This document shows positions 1 through 10,521 of a DNA stretch of 64,000 nt, in pieces. This DNA is from Rhodococcus sp. WMMA185. GTDB taxonomy: Bacteria > Actinomycetota > Actinomycetes > Mycobacteriales > Mycobacteriaceae. The translations under genes were made by a program, and so were the position numbers. The notes beneath the pieces are model-generated. The model saw only the letters and a program-made list of their open reading frames with translations. It was not told the origin of the DNA and did not search any database. Location of the stretch: assembly GCF_001767395.1 (NCBI RefSeq), contig NZ_CP017014.1:3613012-3677011 (forward strand), given 5' to 3'. Every line of letters begins with the position of its first letter. Position 1 is the stretch's first letter.

Positions 1-491
1 TTGGTTACATGGCGGAGGCCGCAGGCACCGGTGACGTGGTCCAAACTATCCAGGCTCTACGCGCCAAGGCCAAAGCAACTGGTGTTCCCGTCGTATTCAT
101 CCAGCACGAAGAAAGCGGATTCGGCCCTGGGGACCTCGGCTGGGAAATCGCGTTTCCAGTTTCCGTGGACGAAACGGTTGTGAGAAAACGGTCAGCCGAT
201 AGTTTCCTCGATACCGACCTTGAAGAACGCCTGCACGCTCTCGGCGTCAAGTCCATAGTCGTTACCGGCTACAGTACCGAGTACTGTGTCGACTCAACTG
301 CCCGCTCAGCCCTCAGCCTCGGCTTCGATGTAGTCATAGTCGCCGACGGCCACATGACGTCTGTCAGCACCGACGGCAGCTCAGCCCTCACTGCTGATCA
401 GGTTGTCCGACACCACAACAACATCTTTGGCACGATCACCTACGCTGGGCGTTCTTGCACGGTCGTCCCTGCGTCCGAGTTGACCTTCTGA
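1..491 (+). CDS. Isochorismatase-like cysteine hydrolase, 5'-truncated by the window edge
   Basis: The frame is open from base 3 and reads GYMAEAAGTG, which looks like the continuation of the usual N-terminal IDVQN motif, so the true start and the catalytic Asp lie outside the window. The visible part holds the cysteine-hydrolase signature VTGYSTEYCVDSTARSA with the nucleophile Cys, and a candidate catalytic Lys in VVRKRSADSF. Family members hydrolyse isochorismate, nicotinamide or other amides; the substrate cannot be told from what is visible. It ends 12 bp before the stop of the converging GAP-family gene. Confidence 0.8.
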   Translation, partial: GYMAEAAGTGDVVQTIQALRAKAKATGVPVVFIQHEESGFGPGDLGWEIAFPVSVDETVVRKRSADSFLDTDLEERLHALGVKSIVVTGYSTEYCVDSTARSALSLGFDVVIVADGHMTSVSTDGSSALTADQVVRHHNNIFGTITYAGRSCTVVPASELTF

Positions 492-502
492 GATTCGGGC
501 CG

Positions 503-1186
503 TCAGAACCCGCCAATACCTCTCCCGAGGACGACCGCACCAATTACCAGCAGTAGCACGCTCATCACCGCCGCGTTGTTGGCCTGGAGCCAGACCTTGA
601 GATTGTCCAGGGGCGCGCGCATCCTGTCCGCCGCGATTGCGTAGCCGATCACCGGGATCAGCACCGTGGTCCCGGCCAGCGCGGTGTACACGATCAGCGC
701 GAGCACCTGTTCGCCGCCGCTCACCGCGGCGGAACCGATCACAATCCCCGCAGATGCGCAGAGCAGCAGGTTCTTGGGGTTGATTGCCGCCAGCGCGAAT
801 CCGAGCCCTGCCGACTTCACGAACTCGAGTTCGTCGACGGCCCGCATCCACCTGGGTGGTTCTGCGTCGGCATCGCGACTTCGCCACTGCCGCGCCGCGA
901 GCAGTATCAGCAGAGCGCCCAGCGCAATCTTCACCCACGACACCGTCGCCGACGTGTCGTCCGAGTCGGATGTGTCGATGACCCCGGCGAGAAGTACGAA
1001 AATGCCGGTCGCGACGAGAATGCCGGCAATCCAGCCGAGCCCGAAACCCGCGCTGGCACCGCCCGCACGTGCGGACAGCAACATGAGAATGACGGCGATG
1101 ATCGGAATGGGCGAGATCGCGACACCCACCGCGAGCGGTAGCAACCCTCCGATGACTGAGCCCACCCTACGAACCGTAGAGTTCAC
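503..1186 (-). CDS. GAP/SfLAP family integral membrane protein
   Basis: A 227-residue protein with about six hydrophobic segments and almost no soluble domain. The pattern VGVAISPIPIIAVILML near the N-terminus and FALAAINPKNLLL in the middle is typical of the actinobacterial GAP family (Pfam SfLAP, sulfolipid-1-addressing protein), a LysE-like fold implicated in moving glycolipids across the membrane in mycobacteria. The substrate here is unknown. The GTG at 1186 lies inside a strong hairpin (1182-1218), so an in-frame GTG at 1165 is a possible alternative start. It follows asd on the same strand but is separated from it by that hairpin. Confidence 0.75.
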   Translation of the reverse strand: MNSTVRRVGSVIGGLLPLAVGVAISPIPIIAVILMLLSARAGGASAGFGLGWIAGILVATGIFVLLAGVIDTSDSDDTSATVSWVKIALGALLILLAARQWRSRDADAEPPRWMRAVDELEFVKSAGLGFALAAINPKNLLLCASAGIVIGSAAVSGGEQVLALIVYTALAGTTVLIPVIGYAIAADRMRAPLDNLKVWLQANNAAVMSVLLLVIGAVVLGRGIGGF

Positions 1187-1218
1187 CCGCGATGCGCGCC
1201 TCGCACATCGCGGGTGAA
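1182..1218. terminator. Inverted repeat after asd, overlapping the GAP gene start
   Basis: TTCACCCGCGATG at 1182-1194 pairs perfectly with CATCGCGGGTGAA at 1206-1218, giving a 13-bp stem with an 11-nt loop. It lies just after the asd stop (1240, minus strand) and most likely ends the ask-asd transcript. It also covers the first codons of the annotated GAP-family start. Confidence 0.65.
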
Positions 1219-1239
1219 AGTCTCTGCCGGGAAAGGCGA

Positions 1240-3545
<2,306 letters not shown>

Positions 3546-3770
3546 GCGTTTCTACCTCCAGGTCGAAAAATCTGTACTGGTCCAGCTGTCGAGCTTACCG
3601 GCGCGGTCCAATCCCACCCCAGGTGAGTCCGCACGCAGGACTACCCGGACAACGGGTCCGCGACGTCTACGACCGACACCAAGCGATGCACGGTTCGGTC
3701 CGGGTGAACCAGGACACACTCGGAGGGTGTCGGTAGCAACGGCGGATCTGCAACCGTGAAACCCACCTTC
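3546..3770. other. Intergenic region upstream of ask
   Basis: These 225 bases lie between the ask start and the P-type ATPase stop, both on the minus strand, so they should contain the ask promoter and the end of the ATPase transcript. A short imperfect hairpin (GACAC...GTGTC near 3713-3731) is present. I see no gene here. Confidence 0.4.
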
Positions 3771-6599
3771 TCACCGAGCGGGTTGTCGCTCTCGCGACGG
3801 ATCGGGGCTCAGCGCCCGTTGCGGGTCGACCGCGGCTTCTGCGGGGATCGGCGTGCTCGGTCGCGCTTGCCGCCGGCGACGGAGCGCCTTCTCCGCCTCC
3901 ACCGCGATCGGGACGATCAGCGACCAGCCGAGGCAGGCGAGCCACTGGTCACCCGTCAACGACGTGGTCATGAGGAGATCTTGGAGGAACCCGACCTCGA
4001 CCGCGAACACCGTGACGACGACCGGAATCGACAGTATTTTCAGCGCACCGAGAATCGGTGAGGAGAGACCGGATTCGGGATCGCGCCGCATGACGAGTCC
4101 GGCAAGAATGGAACTGAGCGACAGCACGACGAACGCCATCGTCATGGGGACGCTTGCCTCGGTCGTACTCATATCGCCCGGTGCCAGGAGCATCGCAGCA
4201 AGCGTGACGGCAAACTGCAGGACTCCATACGCGAACCACTGCACGAACGCTTTCCGGTTGGTGATCGGCATCCGCGTATCGCGTGGCGGCTTGTTCATCA
4301 GGTCGGGCGGCGGTGGATCGAGCATGATGACGGCGACCGGGAAGAGAATGATGAAGAAGTTCTGAAACAGCACCATCAGCGGGGTGAGCGCGACCCCGTC
4401 GTTGATGTTGAAGATGCTCGCAACCAGGAACAGCAGGACCAGCGAGAACAGCTTCGACATCTGGAACCGGATGTACGACACGATCTTGTCGTAGATGCTG
4501 CGGCCCAGTCGGATCGCGGTGATCAGGGTTCCGAAGTTGTCGTCGGTGAGAACCATTCGGGCGGCTTGTTTGGTGACTTCGCTGCCGGATCCCATCGCGA
4601 CGCCGATGTCGGCCTTCTTCAGAGCGGCAGCGTCATTGACCGCGTCCCCGGTCATCGCCACGACCGCGCCGCTCCTCTGCATGATGTCGGCCAGGCGGAG
4701 CTTGTCCTGCGGCGTCACGCGACCGAACACGTGCAGGTTCGGCAGCGCCGCCGTGAGGTCCTCGTCGGTTGCCGCTCGTAATTCGGCGCCTCCCATGGCG
4801 CCCGGTCCTAGGCCTAGTTCGGCGCCGATCGCGGATGCCGTGATCACGTGGTCTCCGGTGATCATGCGGACCTCGATGCCTGCGGCCTGGGCGGTGCGCA
4901 CGGCTTCGATCGCTTCCGGACGTAGCGGGTCGATGATGCCGATCATCCCGATGAAAGTGAGGTCCTCGACGAACGACATGGGGTCCGCCTGCACGGCCTC
5001 TTCCCGCGCGTCGAGCCGGCGGGCAGCGAACGCCAGCACACGGAGGCCTTTCTCGGACAGAGCTCGATTCGCCTCTACCAGTTCCTCCCGAACCTCGTCG
5101 ATTGGTACCTCCCGCCGGCCCGGGCGGTACGCGGCGGCACATCGGGCGAGGACCACGTCAGGGCCGCCCTTGACGAGTTCCACGAACTGGGTGCTGCCGC
5201 CGATCTGGAGATGATGGAACGTCGCCATGAACTTGTACGCGGAGTCGAACGGCACTTCCGCAACTCGGGGATACGTTTGCCGAGTGAGCGGCGCGTCTAC
5301 GCCGACCTTGGCCGCAAGCACGACCAGCGCGGCCTCGGTCGGATCGCCGACAACCTCTCCGGTGTCGGAGACAGTGGCGTCACTGTCGAGGCACAGCCCA
5401 TATGCGAGCATGGTGAAGTCGGGAGCTTCCTCGCCCGCGGCGTGAGCGATCCTCCCCGACTTGCTGTACCCCTCGCCTTCGACGGTGTACCACTGGCCGT
5501 GGAAGTACAGCGATCGGACGGTCATCTGGTTCATCGTCAGCGTGCCGGTCTTGTCCGAATTAATCGCGCTGGTGGCGCCGAGGGTCTCGACGTCGGTGAG
5601 GTTCTTCACGACGGCCTTCGCCTCGGCCAACTGGCGAGCGCCGAACGCGAGCATTGCCTGCACGAAGGTCGGTAGGCCCGTCGGGATCGCGGCCACCGCC
5701 ATGGAGATGCCCAACAGCAGAACCGTCGTCAGATCCTGTCCGCGAATAACTCCGATGACCACGATGAGGACAACCGCCGACCACGCGATGATGCTGAGCA
5801 CCTTGGTGAGAGAGTTCAGTTCACGCTGGAGCGGAGACTTGACCGGCGCGACGGCCGAGAGCATCGACGCGATCTGACCCATCTCGGTCTCCATGCCGGT
5901 CTCGGTGACGACCATGGTGGCGGTACCGCGGGTGACCGAGGTGTTCTGGTAGACCATGTTGCCGCGGTCCCCGAGGGCGACGTCGGCAGCGCCGAGGGTC
6001 TCGGGGTCCTTGGGGACAGGTGCGCTTTCACCCGTCAGCGCGGCCTCCTGAGTCTCGAGGGTCGCTGTCGTGAGCAAACGGCCGTCCGCGGGTACGAGGT
6101 CGCCCGCCTCGAGCGCAACGATGTCGCCCGGCACGAGTTCCGTGGCGGCAAGTTGAACGAGCGTCCCGTCGCGGGTCACCCGCACCTGCGGTGTCTGCAT
6201 TCTTGCGAGCGCGTCGACGCTCGCACGTGCCTTCAACTCCTGTCGCGCGCCCAATACGACGTTCAGCACGACGAGCACTCCCACCACGATCGCCGTCGGC
6301 ACCTCGCCTATGACGACGCTGAAGACCGCCACCGCGACCAGCATCAGGTTCATCGGGTCCTTCAGCTGTTCGAGCGCAATCGCCCAGGTCGACGGTCCGG
6401 GCTCGGAGACGATCTCGTTGGAACCGTGGCGTTGGCGCCGTGAATCGGCTTCGCCGGTCGTCAGCCCCGACACCCGGTCGGAGGCCATCGTCGTGACAAC
6501 CGCATCCGCCGGCTGAGTGTGCCAGGGGTACTGGTCGATCTGTGCGGCACTGATGCCGGACTGGTGCACCGAGTTCGGTGGGGGTTCGGAAGGGGCCAT
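3771..6599 (-). CDS. P-type ATPase of the P2 type with atypical ion-binding residues
   Basis: A 942-residue cation-pump-like ATPase in the plasma membrane. Actuator TGES is at 189-192, the phosphorylated Asp349 lies in SDKTGTLT, and the hinge motif is TGDAVNDAAALKKAD (from 650), with Ala for the usual Gly. ATG at 6599 has AAGGAG 8 nt upstream and lies 29 bp after the ppk2 stop. By alignment from memory with SERCA, the ion-site residues are missing: M4 reads IPTGLP (Thr for Glu309), M5 has Leu for Asn768 and Glu771, and M6 has QNFFII, keeping the Asn but with Ile for Thr799 and Asp800. A canonical Ca2+ pump is therefore unlikely and the substrate is unknown. Membrane insertion and the catalytic cycle look intact. 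Confidence 0.85.
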   Translation of the reverse strand: MAPSEPPPNSVHQSGISAAQIDQYPWHTQPADAVVTTMASDRVSGLTTGEADSRRQRHGSNEIVSEPGPSTWAIALEQLKDPMNLMLVAVAVFSVVIGEVPTAIVVGVLVVLNVVLGARQELKARASVDALARMQTPQVRVTRDGTLVQLAATELVPGDIVALEAGDLVPADGRLLTTATLETQEAALTGESAPVPKDPETLGAADVALGDRGNMVYQNTSVTRGTATMVVTETGMETEMGQIASMLSAVAPVKSPLQRELNSLTKVLSIIAWSAVVLIVVIGVIRGQDLTTVLLLGISMAVAAIPTGLPTFVQAMLAFGARQLAEAKAVVKNLTDVETLGATSAINSDKTGTLTMNQMTVRSLYFHGQWYTVEGEGYSKSGRIAHAAGEEAPDFTMLAYGLCLDSDATVSDTGEVVGDPTEAALVVLAAKVGVDAPLTRQTYPRVAEVPFDSAYKFMATFHHLQIGGSTQFVELVKGGPDVVLARCAAAYRPGRREVPIDEVREELVEANRALSEKGLRVLAFAARRLDAREEAVQADPMSFVEDLTFIGMIGIIDPLRPEAIEAVRTAQAAGIEVRMITGDHVITASAIGAELGLGPGAMGGAELRAATDEDLTAALPNLHVFGRVTPQDKLRLADIMQRSGAVVAMTGDAVNDAAALKKADIGVAMGSGSEVTKQAARMVLTDDNFGTLITAIRLGRSIYDKIVSYIRFQMSKLFSLVLLFLVASIFNINDGVALTPLMVLFQNFFIILFPVAVIMLDPPPPDLMNKPPRDTRMPITNRKAFVQWFAYGVLQFAVTLAAMLLAPGDMSTTEASVPMTMAFVVLSLSSILAGLVMRRDPESGLSSPILGALKILSIPVVVTVFAVEVGFLQDLLMTTSLTGDQWLACLGWSLIVPIAVEAEKALRRRRQARPSTPIPAEAAVDPQRALSPDPSRERQPAR

Positions 6600-6628
6600 G
6601 ATCGCTACTCCTTGCCGGAGACGAATCG

Positions 6629-7471
6629 TCAGTAGGGCGTGGGGATCCGGTGTAACGGCAGTGCCGGCGCGCTGTAGCCGTGCGGGCGCTGCCGCTCGGG
6701 CAGCGTGATGTCGGGGGATTCGAGCGGGGCGTAGGGAACCTGGCTCAGCAGGTGACTGATGATGTTGAGCCGACCGCGCTTCTTGTCGTTGGTGACCGCG
6801 ATGTACCACGGCGCCCAGCCCGTGTCGGTGAGTCGGAACATCTCGTCCCGTGCTCGCGAGTAGTCGTACCAACGGCTGTAGGACTTCAAGTCCAGGTCCG
6901 ACAGCTTCCAGATCTTCCGCGGGTCGTCGATCCGGCTCTGTAGGCGCAGCGTCTGTTGCTCCTCGCTCACCTCCAGCCAGTACTTCAGCAAGATGATGCC
7001 CGAGTCGACGATCGCACGTTCTACCCCCGGGGCGCGCTGGAGGAATTGCTGCGTTTCTGCCTCGGTGCAGAAGCCCATAACCCGTTCGACCCCGGCCCGG
7101 TTGTACCAACTGCGGTCGAAGATGACGACCTCCCCACCCGCCGGGAGATGCGATATGTACCGCTGCCAGTACATCTGCGACTTCTCCCGATCCGTCGGGG
7201 CGGGCAGGGCGACTACACGGAACACGCGCGGACTGACCCGCTCGGTGATCGCCTTGATGACGCCACCCTTCCCTGCGGTGTCGCGACCCTCGAACACGAT
7301 GCAGATCCTTGCCCCGGACGATTTCACCCACTCCTGCAACGCGACGAGCTCGGCGTGGAGCGGACGTAGGAGGCGGCGGTACTCCTTGTTCTTCATCGGC
7401 GTGTCGGGCTCGGCAACGTCCGTTCGGGACGGGTCGAGCCCGGACTTTTCGTGTTTCGACTTCTTCCCCAC
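6629..7471 (-). CDS. ppk2: Polyphosphate kinase 2
   Basis: This 280-residue PPK2-family enzyme transfers phosphate between polyphosphate and nucleotides. Walker A EGRDTAGKGG (61-70), the Walker B region VVIFDRSWYNR (115-125) and the lid-like RIDDPRKIWKLS segment are all present. The first ~25 residues are polar and lysine-rich; an in-frame ATG at residue 26 could be an alternative start. It lies directly upstream of the P-type ATPase on the same strand with a 29-bp gap, so the two are probably co-transcribed. Direction (ATP-forming or polymer-forming) and ADP/AMP/GDP preference cannot be read from the motifs alone. Confidence 0.93.
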   Translation of the reverse strand: MGKKSKHEKSGLDPSRTDVAEPDTPMKNKEYRRLLRPLHAELVALQEWVKSSGARICIVFEGRDTAGKGGVIKAITERVSPRVFRVVALPAPTDREKSQMYWQRYISHLPAGGEVVIFDRSWYNRAGVERVMGFCTEAETQQFLQRAPGVERAIVDSGIILLKYWLEVSEEQQTLRLQSRIDDPRKIWKLSDLDLKSYSRWYDYSRARDEMFRLTDTGWAPWYIAVTNDKKRGRLNIISHLLSQVPYAPLESPDITLPERQRPHGYSAPALPLHRIPTPY

Positions 7472-7683
7472 GGCTCCCTCCGGGCGGAGTAGTCAGGGCC
7501 GGTTCGGGTTCGAATGCAGCAGGACGAACCGGGCCTCCTGCCCATTATTCGTCTCGCAGCGCTGTGTCGTGGGCAGAATCCACAGTTTCGGAACTGCCTC
7601 GAGGAGCCAGGGACAGCTCGTCGTCACCGCGGCTGCGCGAGCATGAATCGCAGGTACTCGAAGATCCAGCGGGCAATCTCGGT

Positions 7684-7724
7684 TGCATATCGATAATCGA
7701 TACTGTATTGATTATCGATATGCA
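7684..7724. promoter_or_regulatory. Perfect 15-bp inverted repeat over the DUF2975 gene start
   Basis: TGCATATCGATAATC (7684-7698) and GATTATCGATATGCA (7710-7724) are exact reverse complements separated by 11 nt. The left half also contains the palindrome ATCGATAATCGAT. The spacer contains a -10-like TACTGT, and the right arm includes the ATG at 7720 with no ribosome site before it, so the message may be nearly leaderless. The natural candidate binder is the HTH protein encoded downstream. Confidence 0.8.
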
Positions 7725-8373
7725 TGAGACGATCTCCGCCCCGGAACGAGAATCTGCAAGAGTTCAGCCGAGCACCAAGGACCGGCGCGACCTCTGGACG
7801 TGGCTGTCCGCGTTCGGGTTGCTCGCGCTGCTCGTGATCGCCCGCTATCTCTACACACTTCTCAGCCAACTCGGCGCCCACACCGTGACGGCGCGCATGG
7901 ATCTCGGCGCGGCTTCCCCCTCGGTGCCGATCTCCAACGGCAGCGTCGCGGTCATCGACGGCCCGGTAACGGTGACCCTCCGCACCGACGGGCTGTCGCC
8001 GGTGACCACCGCGTTGCTGCGGGCTGGTGACGCGATCCAGACGGCGAGCTACCTGGTCGTATTGACCTTGATAGCACTACTCGTGTACCGGGTCGTCCGC
8101 GGAGAGATATTCAGCCGAGCGGCCTCACGGCTGACCTACCACCTCAGCAGATGGGTTGTACTTGTCGTCGTCGTCGCCCCGACGATCCCGAAGACCATAG
8201 GAACCAATCTGGCCATCCGCGACAGCGGCCTCGGCGACAGCGCGGCGGCCGCCAACGCAACGCTCGACACCGAGTTCTGGTTCATTGCCGCGGCTTCGAT
8301 CGTGCTGTCCGCCATGGCGATCGTGCTTCGGTTGGGCACGCGCATGGCCCGCGATCAGGAAGGGCTCATTTGA
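7720..8373 (+). CDS. DUF2975-like membrane protein
   Basis: A 217-residue protein with four predicted membrane helices (for example LWTWLSAFGLLALLVIA and WVVLVVVVAPTIP) and a short extracytoplasmic loop after the first. Size, topology and the partner HTH gene fit the DUF2975 family, whose function is unknown. The chosen ATG at 7720 lies in the operator and has no Shine-Dalgarno sequence; a longer open frame exists upstream but runs through the promoter region. The stop overlaps the next start (TGATG), so the two genes are translationally coupled, and a sensor/regulator pair is a reasonable guess. Confidence 0.7.
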   Translation: MHETISAPERESARVQPSTKDRRDLWTWLSAFGLLALLVIARYLYTLLSQLGAHTVTARMDLGAASPSVPISNGSVAVIDGPVTVTLRTDGLSPVTTALLRAGDAIQTASYLVVLTLIALLVYRVVRGEIFSRAASRLTYHLSRWVVLVVVVAPTIPKTIGTNLAIRDSGLGDSAAAANATLDTEFWFIAAASIVLSAMAIVLRLGTRMARDQEGLI

Positions 8374-8639
8374 TGCCGCCTGAACTCGAGCATGCGGTCC
8401 GCTGCCATCTCGACGAGCTGTTATCCGACCGTTCGATGACCCTGGCAACCCTGTCGGAGCGAGTCGGGGTGAGCGTGGCGAACCTGTCGGTGCTCAAGAA
8501 CGACCGAGCCAGAGCCATCCGGTTCTCCACATTGACCGCGATCTGCCAAGTACTGCAGTGCTCGGTCGGCGATCTGTTTTCGGTCGATCCAACGTCCCCG
8601 ACTGCGGAGGCTCCATCATTGACACAAGCCGGACGATGA
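8373..8639 (+). CDS. Small XRE/Cro-type helix-turn-helix regulator
   Basis: An 88-residue protein whose core, LATLSERVGVSVANLSVLKN (residues 24-43), is a clear Cro/cI helix-turn-helix. It resembles YozG-type regulators that commonly accompany DUF2975 proteins. The ATG overlaps the stop of the upstream membrane gene. It is the likely ligand of the 15-bp inverted repeat at 7684-7724, which would make the pair autoregulated; that is inferred from position only. Confidence 0.85.
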   Translation: MPPELEHAVRCHLDELLSDRSMTLATLSERVGVSVANLSVLKNDRARAIRFSTLTAICQVLQCSVGDLFSVDPTSPTAEAPSLTQAGR

Positions 8640-8682
8640 CGAACCTCATTGACAGAAGGCGGTTCCGTCGCCCGCACAGGCG

Positions 8683-9723
8683 TCAGCCCAGGTAGGCCGC
8701 ACTCTGAGCGCCGACGAGGTCGACCAGGTCCCGCTGCGCAAGGTTGATGTCGATCTGATGCAGTCCCCAGTTGGCGGCTGGGATCGCCGGCAGCAGCGCG
8801 GCGGCGGGTCCGCCGACCATGAGCACATTCGACGCGCCGTTGTCGGCGCACCGGGCGTGCAGTCCGTTTACCTCTTGACCCACGAAGATCCCGTGGATGG
8901 GGGCGTCAGCGTTGTCACGTAGCGACGCCGGATTGGTGCACAGAACCTCGTACTCGGGTCCGAACGGAAGGCTCACTTTGCCTCCACCGGATCCGGCCGT
9001 CTTGGGTACCGCGCCGAACTTGGCGTCGGGCGGCGGCGTAGCCGAGTACGCCGAGTACGCGACTACACACCCGGTCTGCGCCGGGCTGGTGCAAGCCGGT
9101 ACGGAAGTGAAGTCGCCGCCAATCCCTTCACCCTTGCGGACCAGTACGTTTCCGCCGATCAGGAGCGCCGAGACCAGTTGCGATTGGACGGGCTGACCAT
9201 CGATCCGATTGCGAATCAGCGACCGCAGCATGTAGGTGCCCTGGGAGTGTCCGATGAGGACCACGCCACGCCCGTCGTTGTGGTGGGCGAGATAGTCGTC
9301 CCAGGCGTTTTCGATGTCGTCGTAGGCGAGGCTCGCCGCCGCACTGCGCTCCTCCGGCGTCCCGTTGAACAGGGCTCGCAGTGTGCTCTGCCGATACACC
9401 GGTGCCCACACGTTGCAGTTCTGACCGAAGGGTTCGGCCTGCAGGCTGGCCACAGCGCGCAACTCGGGCGAGGCGTCGAAGTTGGCATTCGCCGTCGGCT
9501 GCAGCGACACCGTGGGATAGACGTAGAAGCAGTCGATCGGTGCACCGGACCGGCCGCCGCACGGATCGTCAGCCTGACCAGGCCTACACAGCCAAGTCGT
9601 TGCAGGTTCTGAGGCCGGTTCGGCGGAGACAGGTGAGGCCGAGACCGCAACGATCACCGCGACCAGCGCGCTCCAGAGAAGAACAAGGTTTCCGCGCGGG
9701 CGGGCACGACCGAAGCTCGTCAT
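8683..9723 (-). CDS. Secreted DUF3089 alpha/beta-hydrolase
   Basis: A 346-residue serine-hydrolase-like protein. ATG at 9723 begins a Sec signal peptide (NLVLLWSALVAVIVAVSA, cleavage near VSA-EP at 34). The nucleophile elbow is GHSQG at 158-162, preceded by DCFYVYPTVS, a DUF3089 hallmark. Six or more cysteines suggest disulfides outside the cell. A lipase or esterase role is plausible but the substrate is unknown. An in-frame ATG at 9780 would add 19 polar residues that fit a signal peptide less well. It is monocistronic. Confidence 0.82.
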   Translation of the reverse strand: MTSFGRARPRGNLVLLWSALVAVIVAVSASPVSAEPASEPATTWLCRPGQADDPCGGRSGAPIDCFYVYPTVSLQPTANANFDASPELRAVASLQAEPFGQNCNVWAPVYRQSTLRALFNGTPEERSAAASLAYDDIENAWDDYLAHHNDGRGVVLIGHSQGTYMLRSLIRNRIDGQPVQSQLVSALLIGGNVLVRKGEGIGGDFTSVPACTSPAQTGCVVAYSAYSATPPPDAKFGAVPKTAGSGGGKVSLPFGPEYEVLCTNPASLRDNADAPIHGIFVGQEVNGLHARCADNGASNVLMVGGPAAALLPAIPAANWGLHQIDINLAQRDLVDLVGAQSAAYLG

Positions 9724-9835
9724 GCCTGCTGACGCTAACAGAATGCACCGATCTCGGCGTGAAACATCTGTCGACAACACACGGAAAATCTCGTTGCGTC
9801 AGAAGAAGTCTGACATCGTTCGTCCTATCAGCGAA

Positions 9836-9869
9836 GCCCCGGATGTCGCAATACGACGACATCCGGGGC
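9836..9869 (-). terminator. Terminator hairpin after the DUF7144 gene
   Basis: GCCCCGGATGTCG (9836-9848) pairs with CGACATCCGGGGC (9857-9869), a perfect 13-bp stem with an 8-nt loop. It lies 44 nt past the stop at 9913 (minus strand) and before the DUF3089 gene. Confidence 0.8.
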
Positions 9870-9912
9870 CCGTAACGAAATCAGACCGCATTCGTTGGTG
9901 CGGCTCGAGAAA

Positions 9913-10338
9913 TTATGCCGCGCTTACCGACTTGGTGTCCCAGGTGCTGACCGCCCAGATCACGACCACGTCGAGCGCGATGACCAGAACCGACCACAGC
10001 GGGTAGTAGGGCAGCCACAGGAAGTTCGCGAGAATCGACAGGCAGGCGATCCCGATGGCCGCGATTCGCGCCCACGTGGCACCGGTCATCAGTCCAATAG
10101 CTGCGATGGCGAGAAGGACACCGAGAACGATGTGGCCCCAGCCCCATGCGGTGGTATCGAACTGATAGATGTACTCGACGCCAACGATCAGCAGATCATC
10201 GTTTGCCACCGCGGCGATTCCCTGAAAGAAGGAGATCACGCCGAGCGTCAGCAGCAAGATGGCTGCCGCAATGGACGTACCTGCCGCAATACCCTGTTTT
10301 ACAGGGCTGTTCGTACCGGATTCCGGGTTGGTCGTCAT
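9913..10338 (-). CDS. DUF7144-like four-helix membrane protein
   Basis: A 141-residue protein with four hydrophobic segments; YIYQFDTTAWGWGHIVLG and the following helices fit the actinobacterial DUF7144 family of unknown function. ATG at 10338 is preferred because AGAAGGG sits 7 nt upstream, while ATG at 10344 lies almost on it and upstream extensions are polar. It is divergent from the alkylsulfatase gene across a region holding a 12-bp inverted repeat. Confidence 0.75.
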   Translation of the reverse strand: MTTNPESGTNSPVKQGIAAGTSIAAAILLLTLGVISFFQGIAAVANDDLLIVGVEYIYQFDTTAWGWGHIVLGVLLAIAAIGLMTGATWARIAAIGIACLSILANFLWLPYYPLWSVLVIALDVVVIWAVSTWDTKSVSAA

Positions 10339-10401
10339 GTCCATGCCCTTCTCGAAAGTGTGATAACGAACAGTCACATGGTCCGACGCCGCCGAACACA
10401 T

Positions 10402-10446
10402 CGCATCATCCTTGCCGGGTGATCCTCATCTTCGAAGGATGATGCG
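10402..10446. promoter_or_regulatory. 12-bp inverted repeat between divergent genes
   Basis: CGCATCATCCTT (10402-10413) and AAGGATGATGCG (10435-10446) are exact reverse complements 21 nt apart, and the ATCCT/CATC words recur in the spacer. The site sits between the DUF7144 gene and the alkylsulfatase gene. No regulator is encoded next to it. Confidence 0.55.
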
Positions 10447-10521
10447 CTCAGGCAGGTCGGGTGCCAAAGTCGTGTAACGAGCATCCCGATCGCGAATACC
10501 CGACGTAGCGGAGGAAGAAAC

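Noticed and set aside
6600-7331. Open frame extending the P-type ATPase upstream by 244 codons
   Set aside because: It runs inside ppk2 in a wrong register; ATG 6599 has an ideal ribosome site and the protein starts normally there.
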